A DNA stretch of 41,942 nt from Bacteroidales bacterium. GTDB taxonomy: Bacteria > Bacteroidota > Bacteroidia > Bacteroidales > UBA932. The notes below the pieces were generated by a model, which worked only from the letters and a program-made list of their open reading frames with translations, had not been told where the DNA came from and ran no database searches. Below, one piece after another: positions 7,389 to 14,397 of this stretch. Every line of letters starts with the position of its first letter. Position 1 is the first letter of the stretch. Where the stretch lies: assembly GCA_017501525.1 (NCBI GenBank), contig JAFVWT010000014.1:1-41942 (forward strand), in the 5' to 3' direction. A program made the translations under genes and the position numbers.

Positions 7389-7974
7389 ATTTTGTAGACT
7401 CAAGGCTGTATTGGTATCCGGCCTCAAGTGCAGCGAGGTTGCTGTTGACAATCTCCTCACCTTTGCGCGAGAAAATTTTTCTTACAGCTTCTTTTATCGC
7501 TTCGTACTCGATGCCCAACATGGGAACGGCAGCTCCAAGGAGAACCATATTTGATGCTTGTGCAGGTGCACCTGCATTTTTTGCCAATGTTTCCACGTCC
7601 AACATAACATTGTTAGGAATAGCCTTGATGTGTTTGATTACCTCTTCTGTATCCGGATAGTTGGGAATATTGATGAAAGGTATGGTAGATGTAACAATCC
7701 ATCCCTCTTTTGAAAGTGAACCAATATATCTGAGTGCTTCCATTGGTTCAAGAGAGATAATGATGTCTACTCCTCCGGTGGGAATAAGGTCACTTGATAT
7801 AGGGTCTGAAGATAGACGGAGGTTACTTTGAACATCTCCACCTCTTTGGCTCATACCATGAACTTCCGCCTGCTTGATATGAAGTCCGTTTGTCAGGGCG
7901 GCTTCTCCTATAACTGTTGCAATGGAAAGGATTCCCTGTCCGCCGACACCTGCTAATATTATATCTTTTTTCAT
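7387..7974 (-). CDS. iorB: Indolepyruvate:ferredoxin oxidoreductase beta subunit
   Basis: A 195-residue protein matching the gamma-domain (IorB) family of 2-oxoacid oxidoreductases. The N-terminal AGVGGQGILS glycine loop is followed by AEVHGMSQRGGDVQSNLR, both diagnostic, and the length is normal. With IorA it oxidatively decarboxylates arylpyruvates from aromatic amino acids to aryl-acyl-CoA, reducing ferredoxin in the cytoplasm; the reverse direction can serve biosynthesis in anaerobes. It starts 16 bp after the iorA stop and is clearly in the same operon. Its stop overlaps a terminator hairpin. Specificity for indolepyruvate over other arylpyruvates rests on family assignment only. Confidence 0.93.
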   Translation of the reverse strand: MKKDIILAGVGGQGILSIATVIGEAALTNGLHIKQAEVHGMSQRGGDVQSNLRLSSDPISSDLIPTGGVDIIISLEPMEALRYIGSLSKEGWIVTSTIPFINIPNYPDTEEVIKHIKAIPNNVMLDVETLAKNAGAPAQASNMVLLGAAVPMLGIEYEAIKEAVRKIFSRKGEEIVNSNLAALEAGYQYSLESTK

Positions 7975-7990
7975 CTTGATATTGTGCTAA

Positions 7991-9601
7991 TTATTTGTTG
8001 TTCTTTTTCTCTCTTGCGTGACGTTTGAATGTTTGGATACATTCGCGGCGAGGGATCACTACAGATACACCATTGTATGCAATCTCTTCGCGAAGAGTCT
8101 GTTTGATCTCTTCCATATTCTTTGGAAGGGGAACTACTACCCTGATGTGTGCAGGGTCAACACCTACACCAGCGCAGATAGATTCAAGTCTGCCGGTTCC
8201 GGCTGAGTCCTGTCCTCCGGTCATACCTGTTGTAAGGTTGTCGGAGATGATGATGACTACATTTGCGTTGTTGTTTACGCAGTCAAGAAGACCTGTGATA
8301 CCTGAGTGGGTAAATGTCGAGTCTCCGATAACTGCAAATGAAGGGAATTGTCCTGCATCAGAAGCACCCTTTGCCATTGTGATAGAGGCTCCCATATCTA
8401 CGGTAGAGTGGATTGCTCTAAATGGAGGTAGTGCTCCGAGTGTATAACATCCGATGTCGCTGAAGATTCTTGAATTTTCAAATTCTGCTGCAACCTCGTT
8501 AAGGGCTTTATACATATCTCTGTGTCCGCAACCCTGACACAATGCAGGAGGTCTTGAAACTACGATATCATCAGATTCGTGTGCCTTGAGTGGTTCTAAT
8601 CCAAGAGCTTTTCTTACAGAATCGGGGTTTAGTTCTCCCACTCTGGGTAGTTCTCCTGTCAGACGTCCCACGACTTCTACTTTGGATGATATTTTTTGCA
8701 GCATAATCTCTTCTGCCACGGGTTGGCCTTCTTCCATAACCATTACTTTTTTGATACCGTCAGACAGCATCTGCTCGATAAGGGTATCGGGAATGGGGTA
8801 ACGTGAAATTTTTAGAATGCCGTAAGGTGAACCTTGTGGATAGTTTTCCATCAAGTAGTTATATGCAATACCGCATGCAACTATTGCCATACTTTTATCG
8901 GTGCCCGGGATATATTTATTGCGAGGGTCGTTTGCAGATTCCTGTTCAAAAAGTTCCTGCTCCTGAAGCAATGTGTTATAACGAACTTTGGAATTGGCAG
9001 GAAGAAGAATCCATTGACGGGGATTCTCGGGGAATGAGCACTCGTTTTGAGGACGTTTCTGGTCGCATGTCTCCACCTCTGCACGAGAGTGTGCCATACG
9101 TGTGGTAACTCTCAACAATACAGGGATTTTGTATTTTTCAGAGAATTCGAATGCGTCGCGTACCATATCGTATGCTTCTTGTTGGGAAGCGGGTTCGAAT
9201 GTGGGAATGAATGAGAATTTTCCGTAGAATCTGGAATCTTGCTCGTTTTGTGAAGAGTGCATAGATGGGTCATCTGCAGCTACAACAACCAGACCACCAT
9301 TGGTTCCGGTCATGGCAGAGTTTACAAATGCATCGGCAGCTACATTCATACCTACATGTTTCATGCAAACCAATGCTCTTTTTCCCATATATGACATTCC
9401 GAGAGCCGCTTCCATTGCGGTCTTTTCGTTGGTGCACCATCTGCAGAATACTTTTTCAGACTCAGGGGTCGATTTCTGCATGTGTTGGATATATTCTGTT
9501 ATCTCGGTAGATGGGGTGCCCGGATAGGCATAGACCCCGGAAATACCGGAGTGAATTGCTGATAGGGCGATTGCTTCATCGCCTAAAAGTAGTCGTCTCA
9601 T
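7991..9601 (-). CDS. iorA: Indolepyruvate:ferredoxin oxidoreductase alpha subunit
   Basis: The thiamine-diphosphate-binding catalytic subunit, 536 residues from the ATG before RRLLLGDEAIALSA. An upstream TTG-type extension of 11 residues looks artefactual. The N-terminal pyrimidine domain carries YAYPGTPSTEI and EKTAMEAALGMSY. The C-terminal half has CQGCGHRDMYKALNE, SDIGCYTLG and the ThDP-Mg motif GDSTFTHSGITGLLDCVNNN. Classical IorA proteins end in a ferredoxin-like domain with two CxxCxxCxxxCP clusters. Here the chain stops soon after PRRECIQTFKRHA with no such cluster, so an external ferredoxin must take the electrons. It is first in the operon with iorB and divergent from panC. A -7 box lies 21 bp upstream. 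Confidence 0.93.
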   Translation of the reverse strand: MRRLLLGDEAIALSAIHSGISGVYAYPGTPSTEITEYIQHMQKSTPESEKVFCRWCTNEKTAMEAALGMSYMGKRALVCMKHVGMNVAADAFVNSAMTGTNGGLVVVAADDPSMHSSQNEQDSRFYGKFSFIPTFEPASQQEAYDMVRDAFEFSEKYKIPVLLRVTTRMAHSRAEVETCDQKRPQNECSFPENPRQWILLPANSKVRYNTLLQEQELFEQESANDPRNKYIPGTDKSMAIVACGIAYNYLMENYPQGSPYGILKISRYPIPDTLIEQMLSDGIKKVMVMEEGQPVAEEIMLQKISSKVEVVGRLTGELPRVGELNPDSVRKALGLEPLKAHESDDIVVSRPPALCQGCGHRDMYKALNEVAAEFENSRIFSDIGCYTLGALPPFRAIHSTVDMGASITMAKGASDAGQFPSFAVIGDSTFTHSGITGLLDCVNNNANVVIIISDNLTTGMTGGQDSAGTGRLESICAGVGVDPAHIRVVVPLPKNMEEIKQTLREEIAYNGVSVVIPRRECIQTFKRHAREKKNNK

Positions 9602-9622
9602 ATAAAATAGATTGTTATCTTT

Positions 9623-9654
9623 CAAAATTAGCACTAATTTTTTAATTGACCAAT
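9623..9654 (-). promoter_or_regulatory. Promoter of iorA-iorB
   Basis: On the minus strand, TAATTTTG (9630-9623) is a perfect -7 box and ATTG (9654-9651) stands 20 bp upstream in the -33 position. The leader to the ATG at 9601 is short. Confidence 0.55.
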
Positions 9655-9674
9655 ATTTTTTCGCTTAAAATATG

Positions 9675-9682
9675 TATGTTTG
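9675..9682 (+). promoter_or_regulatory. -7 box for panC
   Basis: TATGTTTG matches TAnnTTTG and lies 20 bp before the panC ATG at 9703. It is back to back with the iorA promoter, so the two operons share a 100-bp divergent control region. Confidence 0.5.
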
Positions 9683-9702
9683 CCCCAATTTTAAGAAGTA
9701 TT

Positions 9703-10548
9703 ATGATAGTTGCTAAAAATCTTACCGATTTTAATGAGGCTCGTTCCGCTTTTGATGGAAAAATCATAGGTTTCGTACCTACAATGGGAGCCCTACATGA
9801 AGGTCATGCCTCTTTAATAAGAAAGGCAGTGGCAGAGTGTGATGCAGTGGTTGTCTCAGATTTTGTAAATCCTACCCAATTCAATAATCAGAATGATTTC
9901 AATACCTATCCCAGGACATTGGATCAGGATTGTGCTTTTGTTGAGCAATTGGGAGTAGATATAGTTTTTGCTCCAGGGGTTGGAGATGTTTATCCTCAGG
10001 GGGGTGATTTTGATAAAAAAGTGTTTGACCTGGGAGGACTTGATGAGTATGGAGAGGGCCCCCGCCGTCCCGGACATTTTAATGGAATGGCTCAGATAGT
10101 TACAAGACTTTTTGATATTGTACGTCCCGGCAAGGCATATTTTGGAGAAAAGGATTTTCAACAATTGGCCATAATTGAATATTTTACGAGGGCGCTTAAT
10201 TATCCGATCGAGATAGTCAGATGTCCCATAGCAAGGGCAGAGGATGGTCTGGCGCTAAGTTCACGAAATGAGTTGCTTACTCCTGAACAGAGGGCTGTCG
10301 CTCCGCACATATACAAGTGTATCTCTAAAGCGGTTGATATGGTAGGGAATATCTCTGTGGCAGAAACGATCAAGAGAGTGACCGAGGCAATAGATTCAGA
10401 AAAGCTTTTGAGAACAGAGTATGTGGAAATAATAAATTCATTAACTTTGCAACCAATAACTCACTGGGAACAGGCTGAGCATATCAGGCTCTCTTGCGCA
10501 GTTTATGCTGACCCGGTAAGACTGATTGACAATATAAAGTTAAAATAA
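9703..10548 (+). CDS. panC: Pantothenate synthetase
   Basis: A 281-residue enzyme that joins pantoate and beta-alanine with ATP to make pantothenate, the vitamin B5 step toward CoA. The family's HIGH-type motif is [10 protein letters not shown] (residues 26-35). Also present are [31 protein letters not shown] and an ALSSRNELL segment near the KMSKS position. The length is normal. The ATG at 9703 is chosen because it starts the conserved MIVAKNL strand. An in-frame ATG at 9646 would run through the promoter region. The stop TAA overlaps the panD ATG by one base, so the two are translationally coupled. panB is not in the window. Confidence 0.97.
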   Translation: MIVAKNLTDFNEARSAFDGKIIGFVPTMGALHEGHASLIRKAVAECDAVVVSDFVNPTQFNNQNDFNTYPRTLDQDCAFVEQLGVDIVFAPGVGDVYPQGGDFDKKVFDLGGLDEYGEGPRRPGHFNGMAQIVTRLFDIVRPGKAYFGEKDFQQLAIIEYFTRALNYPIEIVRCPIARAEDGLALSSRNELLTPEQRAVAPHIYKCISKAVDMVGNISVAETIKRVTEAIDSEKLLRTEYVEIINSLTLQPITHWEQAEHIRLSCAVYADPVRLIDNIKLK

Positions 10549-10901
10549 TGTATCTTGAGATTTTAAAGTCTAAAATTCATAGGGTTACCGTCACCAAAGC
10601 TAACCTGCATTATATCGGAAGCATTACCATAGATGTAGATTTGATGGAAAAGGCCAATATATACGAAGGGGAAAAGGTGTCGGTTGTCAATGTAACAAAC
10701 GGGAATAGAGTTGAAACATACGCCATTCCGGGTGAAAGGGGAAAAGGCCAAATAGAACTCAATGGAGCTGCTGCTCATCTTTTCAATGAGGGAGATATAA
10801 TTATCATTATGGCATATGCGTTAATGACCCCTCAGGAGGCTAAAGAGTTCAAACCTTCAGTGATTTTCCCTGATACTGCGACAAATAAATTAGTCAGGTG
10901 A
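10548..10901 (+). CDS. panD: Aspartate 1-decarboxylase (pro-enzyme)
   Basis: A 117-residue pyruvoyl enzyme that makes beta-alanine from L-aspartate, feeding PanC directly. The self-cleavage site is intact: HYIGS, with Gly24-Ser25, where Ser25 becomes the pyruvoyl group. Lys9 (SKIHR) and Tyr58 ([10 protein letters not shown]) are present. The length matches the family (about 115-127). The gene starts on the last base of panC and its stop overlaps the GTG of the following membrane protein, so all three are probably in one transcript. Like Bacteroidota in general it is of the bacterial PanD type; any PanZ-like activator is unknown. Confidence 0.97.
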   Translation: MYLEILKSKIHRVTVTKANLHYIGSITIDVDLMEKANIYEGEKVSVVNVTNGNRVETYAIPGERGKGQIELNGAAAHLFNEGDIIIIMAYALMTPQEAKEFKPSVIFPDTATNKLVR

Positions 10902-11932
10902 ATCTTCGTAAATCAGTATTGTTGAAAGTTGTCCAATGGTTTGTTCTGTTGGCTCTCTCTGCGTTTCTTCTTTATGTAGCATTTAAGGATGTGAAATGGG
11001 AAGATTTTATCAATGGGTTGGCAGGGTGTAATTTCTTATGGATTGCCGTTTCTATGGTGGTGAGTGTTATTGCATTTATAGTCAGGGCTTTGCGTTGGAG
11101 ACTTGCAATGTTGCCACTTTCCTCAGAGATTACAAGAATGGATGCCTATCGTGGAGTGACTGTAGGTTATCTAATAAATTTTGCATTGCCCAGAGCCGGT
11201 GAATTTGCCCGCTGCGGAGTGATTTCTGCCACAGGAAAGGCAACTTTTGAGTCGGTGCTGGGATCTGTTGTCTTGGAGCGGAGTTGGGATATGCTCTCTT
11301 ATTTGATAATTTTATTGTCTGTTCTTTTTATAGGGAACAATTCTTTTGGGGATTTTGTTTCAGGACAAGTATGGAATCCATTTGTCAACTCTCTGTCGGG
11401 GACTGCTATATGGGTGTTGGCGGCAGTGGCGATTGCAGGAGTTGTGTCGGTTGTTTTCATCTATAGAAAAAGGGCTGCTCTCTTAAGGTATTCCTTTTTT
11501 AGAAAAATATTTAATATTCTTTCGGGTTTGTGGGATGGTCTCAGAGCAGGGTTGAAGATGAAGGGGAAATCAAGATTTTTGTTGTTGACTCTGTTGTTGT
11601 GGGTGTGTTATTGGTTTATGAGTTATTTTACAATTCGGGCATTTCCTCAGGTGGCTTCGTTAAACTGGGTTGATGCTATGTTTCTGATGGTGGTTGGAAG
11701 TTTGGGGTGGATTGTTCCGGTGCAAGGGGGTATAGGAGCGTATCATTTCATACTCTCTATGGCTTTGGCTCATATTTATGGTTTGGAACAGACTACGGGT
11801 GTGATTTTTGCAACTATATCTCATGAGTCTCAAGCAGTGACAATGTTGTTGTGTGGGGTATTGTCAATGTTGCATACTCTGTTTTTGAGGAATAGAAATA
11901 TAAGGGAAAATAGAACTCCTAAAAATGAATAA
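10898..11932 (+). CDS. Flippase-like membrane protein (UPF0104/YbhN family)
   Basis: A 344-residue inner-membrane protein with about eight hydrophobic helices, resembling the lysylphosphatidylglycerol synthase transmembrane region (YbhN/AglD/UPF0104). Recognisable points are the R-A-L-R-W-R sequence after helix 2, the [14 protein letters not shown] segment near residue 95 (the family's typical P-x-R-x-G-E), [11 protein letters not shown], and a late [10 protein letters not shown]. It has no soluble synthase domain, so it is not MprF itself. It starts with GTG, overlapping the panD stop by 4 bases, which supports co-transcription but implies no role in CoA synthesis. Its substrate, possibly a lipid or lipid-linked sugar, is unknown. 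Confidence 0.85.
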   Translation: MNLRKSVLLKVVQWFVLLALSAFLLYVAFKDVKWEDFINGLAGCNFLWIAVSMVVSVIAFIVRALRWRLAMLPLSSEITRMDAYRGVTVGYLINFALPRAGEFARCGVISATGKATFESVLGSVVLERSWDMLSYLIILLSVLFIGNNSFGDFVSGQVWNPFVNSLSGTAIWVLAAVAIAGVVSVVFIYRKRAALLRYSFFRKIFNILSGLWDGLRAGLKMKGKSRFLLLTLLLWVCYWFMSYFTIRAFPQVASLNWVDAMFLMVVGSLGWIVPVQGGIGAYHFILSMALAHIYGLEQTTGVIFATISHESQAVTMLLCGVLSMLHTLFLRNRNIRENRTPKNE

Positions 11933-11949
11933 TAATTAATATTCAAGTT

Positions 11950-12612
11950 ATGAACGGTAGATTTTTTTTGAAAAGGATGTCATTTATGCTTTGTCTGGCT
12001 TTATGGACAGTGTATGGTTATGCTCAGGGAGATAAAGTCAGGGATTCTGAATATTATCCTAAAAATGAAATATATATCCAGTATGGGACTCCAACCATTA
12101 TGGAACTGGTTACAACTATGCAAGTAGATTACAAGTCTGCATCAGGACATTATGATGGAGAGTCAAGGAACCATAAATTTTCCGGTGTTGGAGGACTTGG
12201 ATATAATTTTTTCATATCTCCCTCCATGGCTTTGGGTGTGTATGCGGGGGTGAGCTATTCAAGTGCAGATTTATATATCACTCACATGGAGAATGTCAAT
12301 CTGAAAGAGCCGACAATGGTATGCCGTTCAAATATAATGAATTATAGTGGACAGTTGTCGCTATCGATGATTTATTGGCAAAGGGGAGCCTGGGAGTGTT
12401 CCGGTGCTGTCTATCTTGGTGTCTGTTATCTTGATGAGAGCATAGATGTGCGTGAGGAACAATATGTTATTCCGGAACCTGACAGCCGTTTCAAAGTGGC
12501 ATATCATATCACTCCTGTAAAATTCAGATATGGAAATGCAGTCGGATTTTTCGCCGAACTTGGTTTCGGTTATCGCGGTTTGCTGAATGTGGGTTTATCT
12601 GTGAAGATATAG
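11950..12612 (+). CDS. Probable outer-membrane beta-barrel protein
   Basis: A 220-residue protein I do not recognise by name. A basic start and hydrophobic stretch (residues 10-25, ending YGYAQ) form a signal peptide. The mature part alternates polar and aromatic residues in strand-like blocks (YNFFISPSMALGVYAGVSYSS, LSLSMIYWQRGAWECSGAVY, GFFAELGFGYRG) and ends in LLNVGLSVKI, typical of small 8-10-strand barrels of Bacteroidota. It begins 17 bp after the flippase-like gene and may belong to the same transcript. A hairpin-forming repeat lies 64 bp after its stop. Function unknown. Alternatives are a porin-like or adhesion barrel. Confidence 0.7.
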   Translation: MNGRFFLKRMSFMLCLALWTVYGYAQGDKVRDSEYYPKNEIYIQYGTPTIMELVTTMQVDYKSASGHYDGESRNHKFSGVGGLGYNFFISPSMALGVYAGVSYSSADLYITHMENVNLKEPTMVCRSNIMNYSGQLSLSMIYWQRGAWECSGAVYLGVCYLDESIDVREEQYVIPEPDSRFKVAYHITPVKFRYGNAVGFFAELGFGYRGLLNVGLSVKI

Positions 12613-12675
12613 CAGTTTCACATGTTCCCTCTATACTAATAGTGCTTCAGTACATTTCTGAGGTGCAATCTTAAA

Positions 12676-12727
12676 TGCCCGTTAAGCCGAACTCGTCATG
12701 TTTGGTTTGATCGGGCAGCTATAATTT
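12676..12727 (+). repeat. Palindromic dispersed repeat, family 1 (degenerate copy)
   Basis: A hairpin of TGCCCG/CGGGCA (12676-12681 with 12712-12717) around AAGCCGAAC/GTTTGGTTT (12684-12692 with 12700-12708, two G-U pairs) with a 7-nt loop. Bases 12694-12727 align with the CGTCATACCCGG... repeat at 40170-40206 and 41240-41271, including the trailing AATTT. It may also end the upstream barrel gene's transcript. Confidence 0.55.
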
Positions 12728-12728
12728 G

Positions 12729-12770
12729 TCAGGGTCGTGGATGACAACGTCTGATCAGGGATGACGTTAA
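12729..12770 (+). repeat. GTCGTGGATGAC-type repeat, family 2 (two units)
   Basis: Two degenerate ~20-nt units with the core GGTCGkGGATGA (about 12732-12745 and 12753-12768). The same core recurs at 39965-40040 and 41106-41200, always in spacers. Confidence 0.5.
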
Positions 12771-12796
12771 ATGAAAATTTATTAATGTCAAGATAG

Positions 12797-12824
12797 ATCT
12801 GCGATTTGACCTTGAATCGCAGAT
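12797..12824. terminator. Hairpin between convergent genes
   Basis: A perfect 10-bp inverted repeat ATCTGCGATT/AATCGCAGAT with an 8-nt loop, between the barrel gene (+) and the deoxynucleoside kinase gene (-). There is no clean T-tract, so a terminator role is likely only by position. Confidence 0.45.
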
Positions 12825-12850
12825 AGTTATAGGGTTTATGCCAATTAAAT

Positions 12851-12887
12851 GGAAGTTCTATAAAAGGCTTTGCGTGGATTTATGGAA
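12851..12887 (+). repeat. GGAAGTTCTATAAAAG repeat, family 3
   Basis: This 37-bp stretch aligns at roughly four bases in five with the minus strand of 22129-22092 and shares an exact 14-mer, AAGTTCTATAAAAG (12853-12866), with 41071-41084. A 9-bp direct duplication TTTATGGAA follows at its right edge. Confidence 0.5.
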
Positions 12888-12930
12888 TTTATGGAACGTC
12901 CCTTTAATGTAACTGAAGGATATGTGAAGT

Positions 12931-13545
12931 TTATTTGAACAATCCGAATAGTCGTGCATCTATCTGGTCAATAATGAAATTGAAGTCTTCAGGACGCTCT
13001 TCGAATTTATATGTGTCTACATCTATAACGAGAAGTTCCCCTTCGTAACTTGCAATCCACTTTTCGTAAATTTCATTGAGACCTTTGAGGTAGTCAATAC
13101 GGATACTGTTTTCGTATTCTCTCCCTCTTTTTTGTATCTGGGATACAAGGTTGGGAATGGAAGATTTGAGATATATGAGCAGATCAGGATATTTTACCAT
13201 TTTTCTCATCAGTTCAAAAAGCGATGAGTAATTGTCAAAATCGCGGGAATCCATAAGTCCCATATTGTGCAGGTTAGGTGCGAAAATCATGGCATCTTCA
13301 TAAATGGTTCTGTCCTGGATTATGTTTATGCCACTATTCTGGAATTCAATAATGTCTCTGAGGCGTTGGTTTAGGAAGTAGATTTGGATGTTGAATGACC
13401 ATCTTTGCATGTCATTGTAATAATCTACCAGATATGGGTTGTAATCTACTGCTTCGTATCTCGGTTCCCATCCGTAATGCTTTGCTAAAAGTCCGGTCAA
13501 TGTGGTTTTGCCGCTTCCAATGTTTCCTGCTACTGCTATGTGCAT
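12931..13545 (-). CDS. Deoxynucleoside kinase
   Basis: A 204-residue kinase of the dNK/dGK/dAK family that phosphorylates deoxyribonucleosides for nucleotide salvage. The P-loop is GNIGSGKTTL (residues 7-16), followed by the substrate-contact W(E)PRYEAVDYNPYL and the DRS-like QDRTIYEDAMIF motif. The lid region holds QKRGREYE. The ATG at 13545 (MHIAVAG) is chosen because the 48 residues encoded upstream in frame are low-complexity and include the promoter-like region. The length then equals the family's. It is a monocistronic minus-strand gene convergent with the barrel gene. Whether it prefers deoxyadenosine or deoxyguanosine cannot be decided here. Confidence 0.92.
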   Translation of the reverse strand: MHIAVAGNIGSGKTTLTGLLAKHYGWEPRYEAVDYNPYLVDYYNDMQRWSFNIQIYFLNQRLRDIIEFQNSGINIIQDRTIYEDAMIFAPNLHNMGLMDSRDFDNYSSLFELMRKMVKYPDLLIYLKSSIPNLVSQIQKRGREYENSIRIDYLKGLNEIYEKWIASYEGELLVIDVDTYKFEERPEDFNFIIDQIDARLFGLFK

Positions 13546-13638
13546 AATTGTTGTGAGTCTATTTAAAAGTTTCTGTGAAACTTGAGGTTTATTTAGAAAC
13601 AATATTATCTGTAAGAATATTTTTACAGACAATCGGCG

Positions 13639-13646
13639 CAAATTTA
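13639..13646 (-). promoter_or_regulatory. Possible -7 box for the deoxynucleoside kinase gene
   Basis: On the minus strand this reads TAAATTTG, matching TAnnTTTG, 93 bp before the ATG. The longer leader and lack of a -33 element make it less certain than the others. Confidence 0.35.
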
Positions 13647-13754
13647 CGAACTCTTTTTGTATTTTTGTAAATAATGAATAAAATACCATCGGGCTTTGTA
13701 ATCTTTCCGTTTTTTCGGAGAGTCAGGTCCGCAGATTTATGGAATTTCCTTGTA

Positions 13755-13762
13755 TAGATTTG
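13755..13762 (+). promoter_or_regulatory. -7 box abutting the MBL-hydrolase start
   Basis: TAGATTTG matches TAnnTTTG and ends 2 bp before the ATG at 13765. If used, transcription would begin at or inside the start codon (leaderless). An upstream promoter is equally possible. Confidence 0.35.
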
Positions 13763-13764
13763 AT

Positions 13765-14397
13765 ATGATTAAAACTTTTTATTTCAATGACCTTCGTACT
13801 TGTTGTTATATAGTGTACGATGCTGCAGGAAAATGTGCGATAGTAGACCCTGGTTGCTATAAACAGTCAGAAAAAGACAGACTTGTAAAATTTGTGGAGG
13901 AGAATAATTTGACACCTCTGATGATTATCCAGACTCATGGACATTTTGACCATGTGATGGGCAATGCTTTTGTTTCTGAGAAGTGGAATATCCCTACTTA
14001 TTTGAATGAGAATGATTGGCCTCAGGTTCAAAGATCTTCTTCCTATGCAGGATATTTTGGGTATATTTTTGACAATCCATCCGACAAGTTTGTAAATATG
14101 AACGATGGGGATATTATAAATATCGGTGAGATTTCTTTGAAAGTGTTTTCAACTCCGGGGCATACAGCCGGGGGAGTGGTATTGTATAATGAGGCAGAAG
14201 GGTATCTTTTGACAGGTGATACCATTTTTCAGGGGAGTGTAGGTAGAACGGACCTTCCAGGTGGTGATTATGATATGTTGATGGAGAGTATCAAGACAAA
14301 AATATTGACATTGCCATCAAGTACACAGATATATCCTGGTCATGGCCCCTCTACAAGTATTGCATTTGAGAGTATGAACAATCCATTCATTGTGTAA
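13765..14397 (+). CDS. Metallo-beta-lactamase-fold hydrolase (glyoxalase II-like)
   Basis: A 210-residue MBL-fold enzyme with the complete metal motif THGHFDH (His58, His60, Asp62, His63), a later PGHTAGG histidine, the bridging aspartate in LLTGDTIF, and the terminal YPGHGP histidine. The size and GSVGRTDLPGG segment fit the small hydroxyacylglutathione-hydrolase-like group (YcbL type) that lacks the glutathione-binding C-terminal domain of true glyoxalase II, so the physiological thioester or other ester substrate is unknown. The ATG at 13765 is preferred to an upstream in-frame ATG-like codon five residues earlier. Its stop codon is immediately followed by the uvrA ATG with no spacer, so the two are co-translated. 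Confidence 0.9.
   Translation: MIKTFYFNDLRTCCYIVYDAAGKCAIVDPGCYKQSEKDRLVKFVEENNLTPLMIIQTHGHFDHVMGNAFVSEKWNIPTYLNENDWPQVQRSSSYAGYFGYIFDNPSDKFVNMNDGDIINIGEISLKVFSTPGHTAGGVVLYNEAEGYLLTGDTIFQGSVGRTDLPGGDYDMLMESIKTKILTLPSSTQIYPGHGPSTSIAFESMNNPFIV

Noticed and set aside
8025-8447. Plus-strand 140-codon frame opposite iorA
   Set aside because: Composition follows the opposite frame of the ThDP domain, and no recognisable fold is present.
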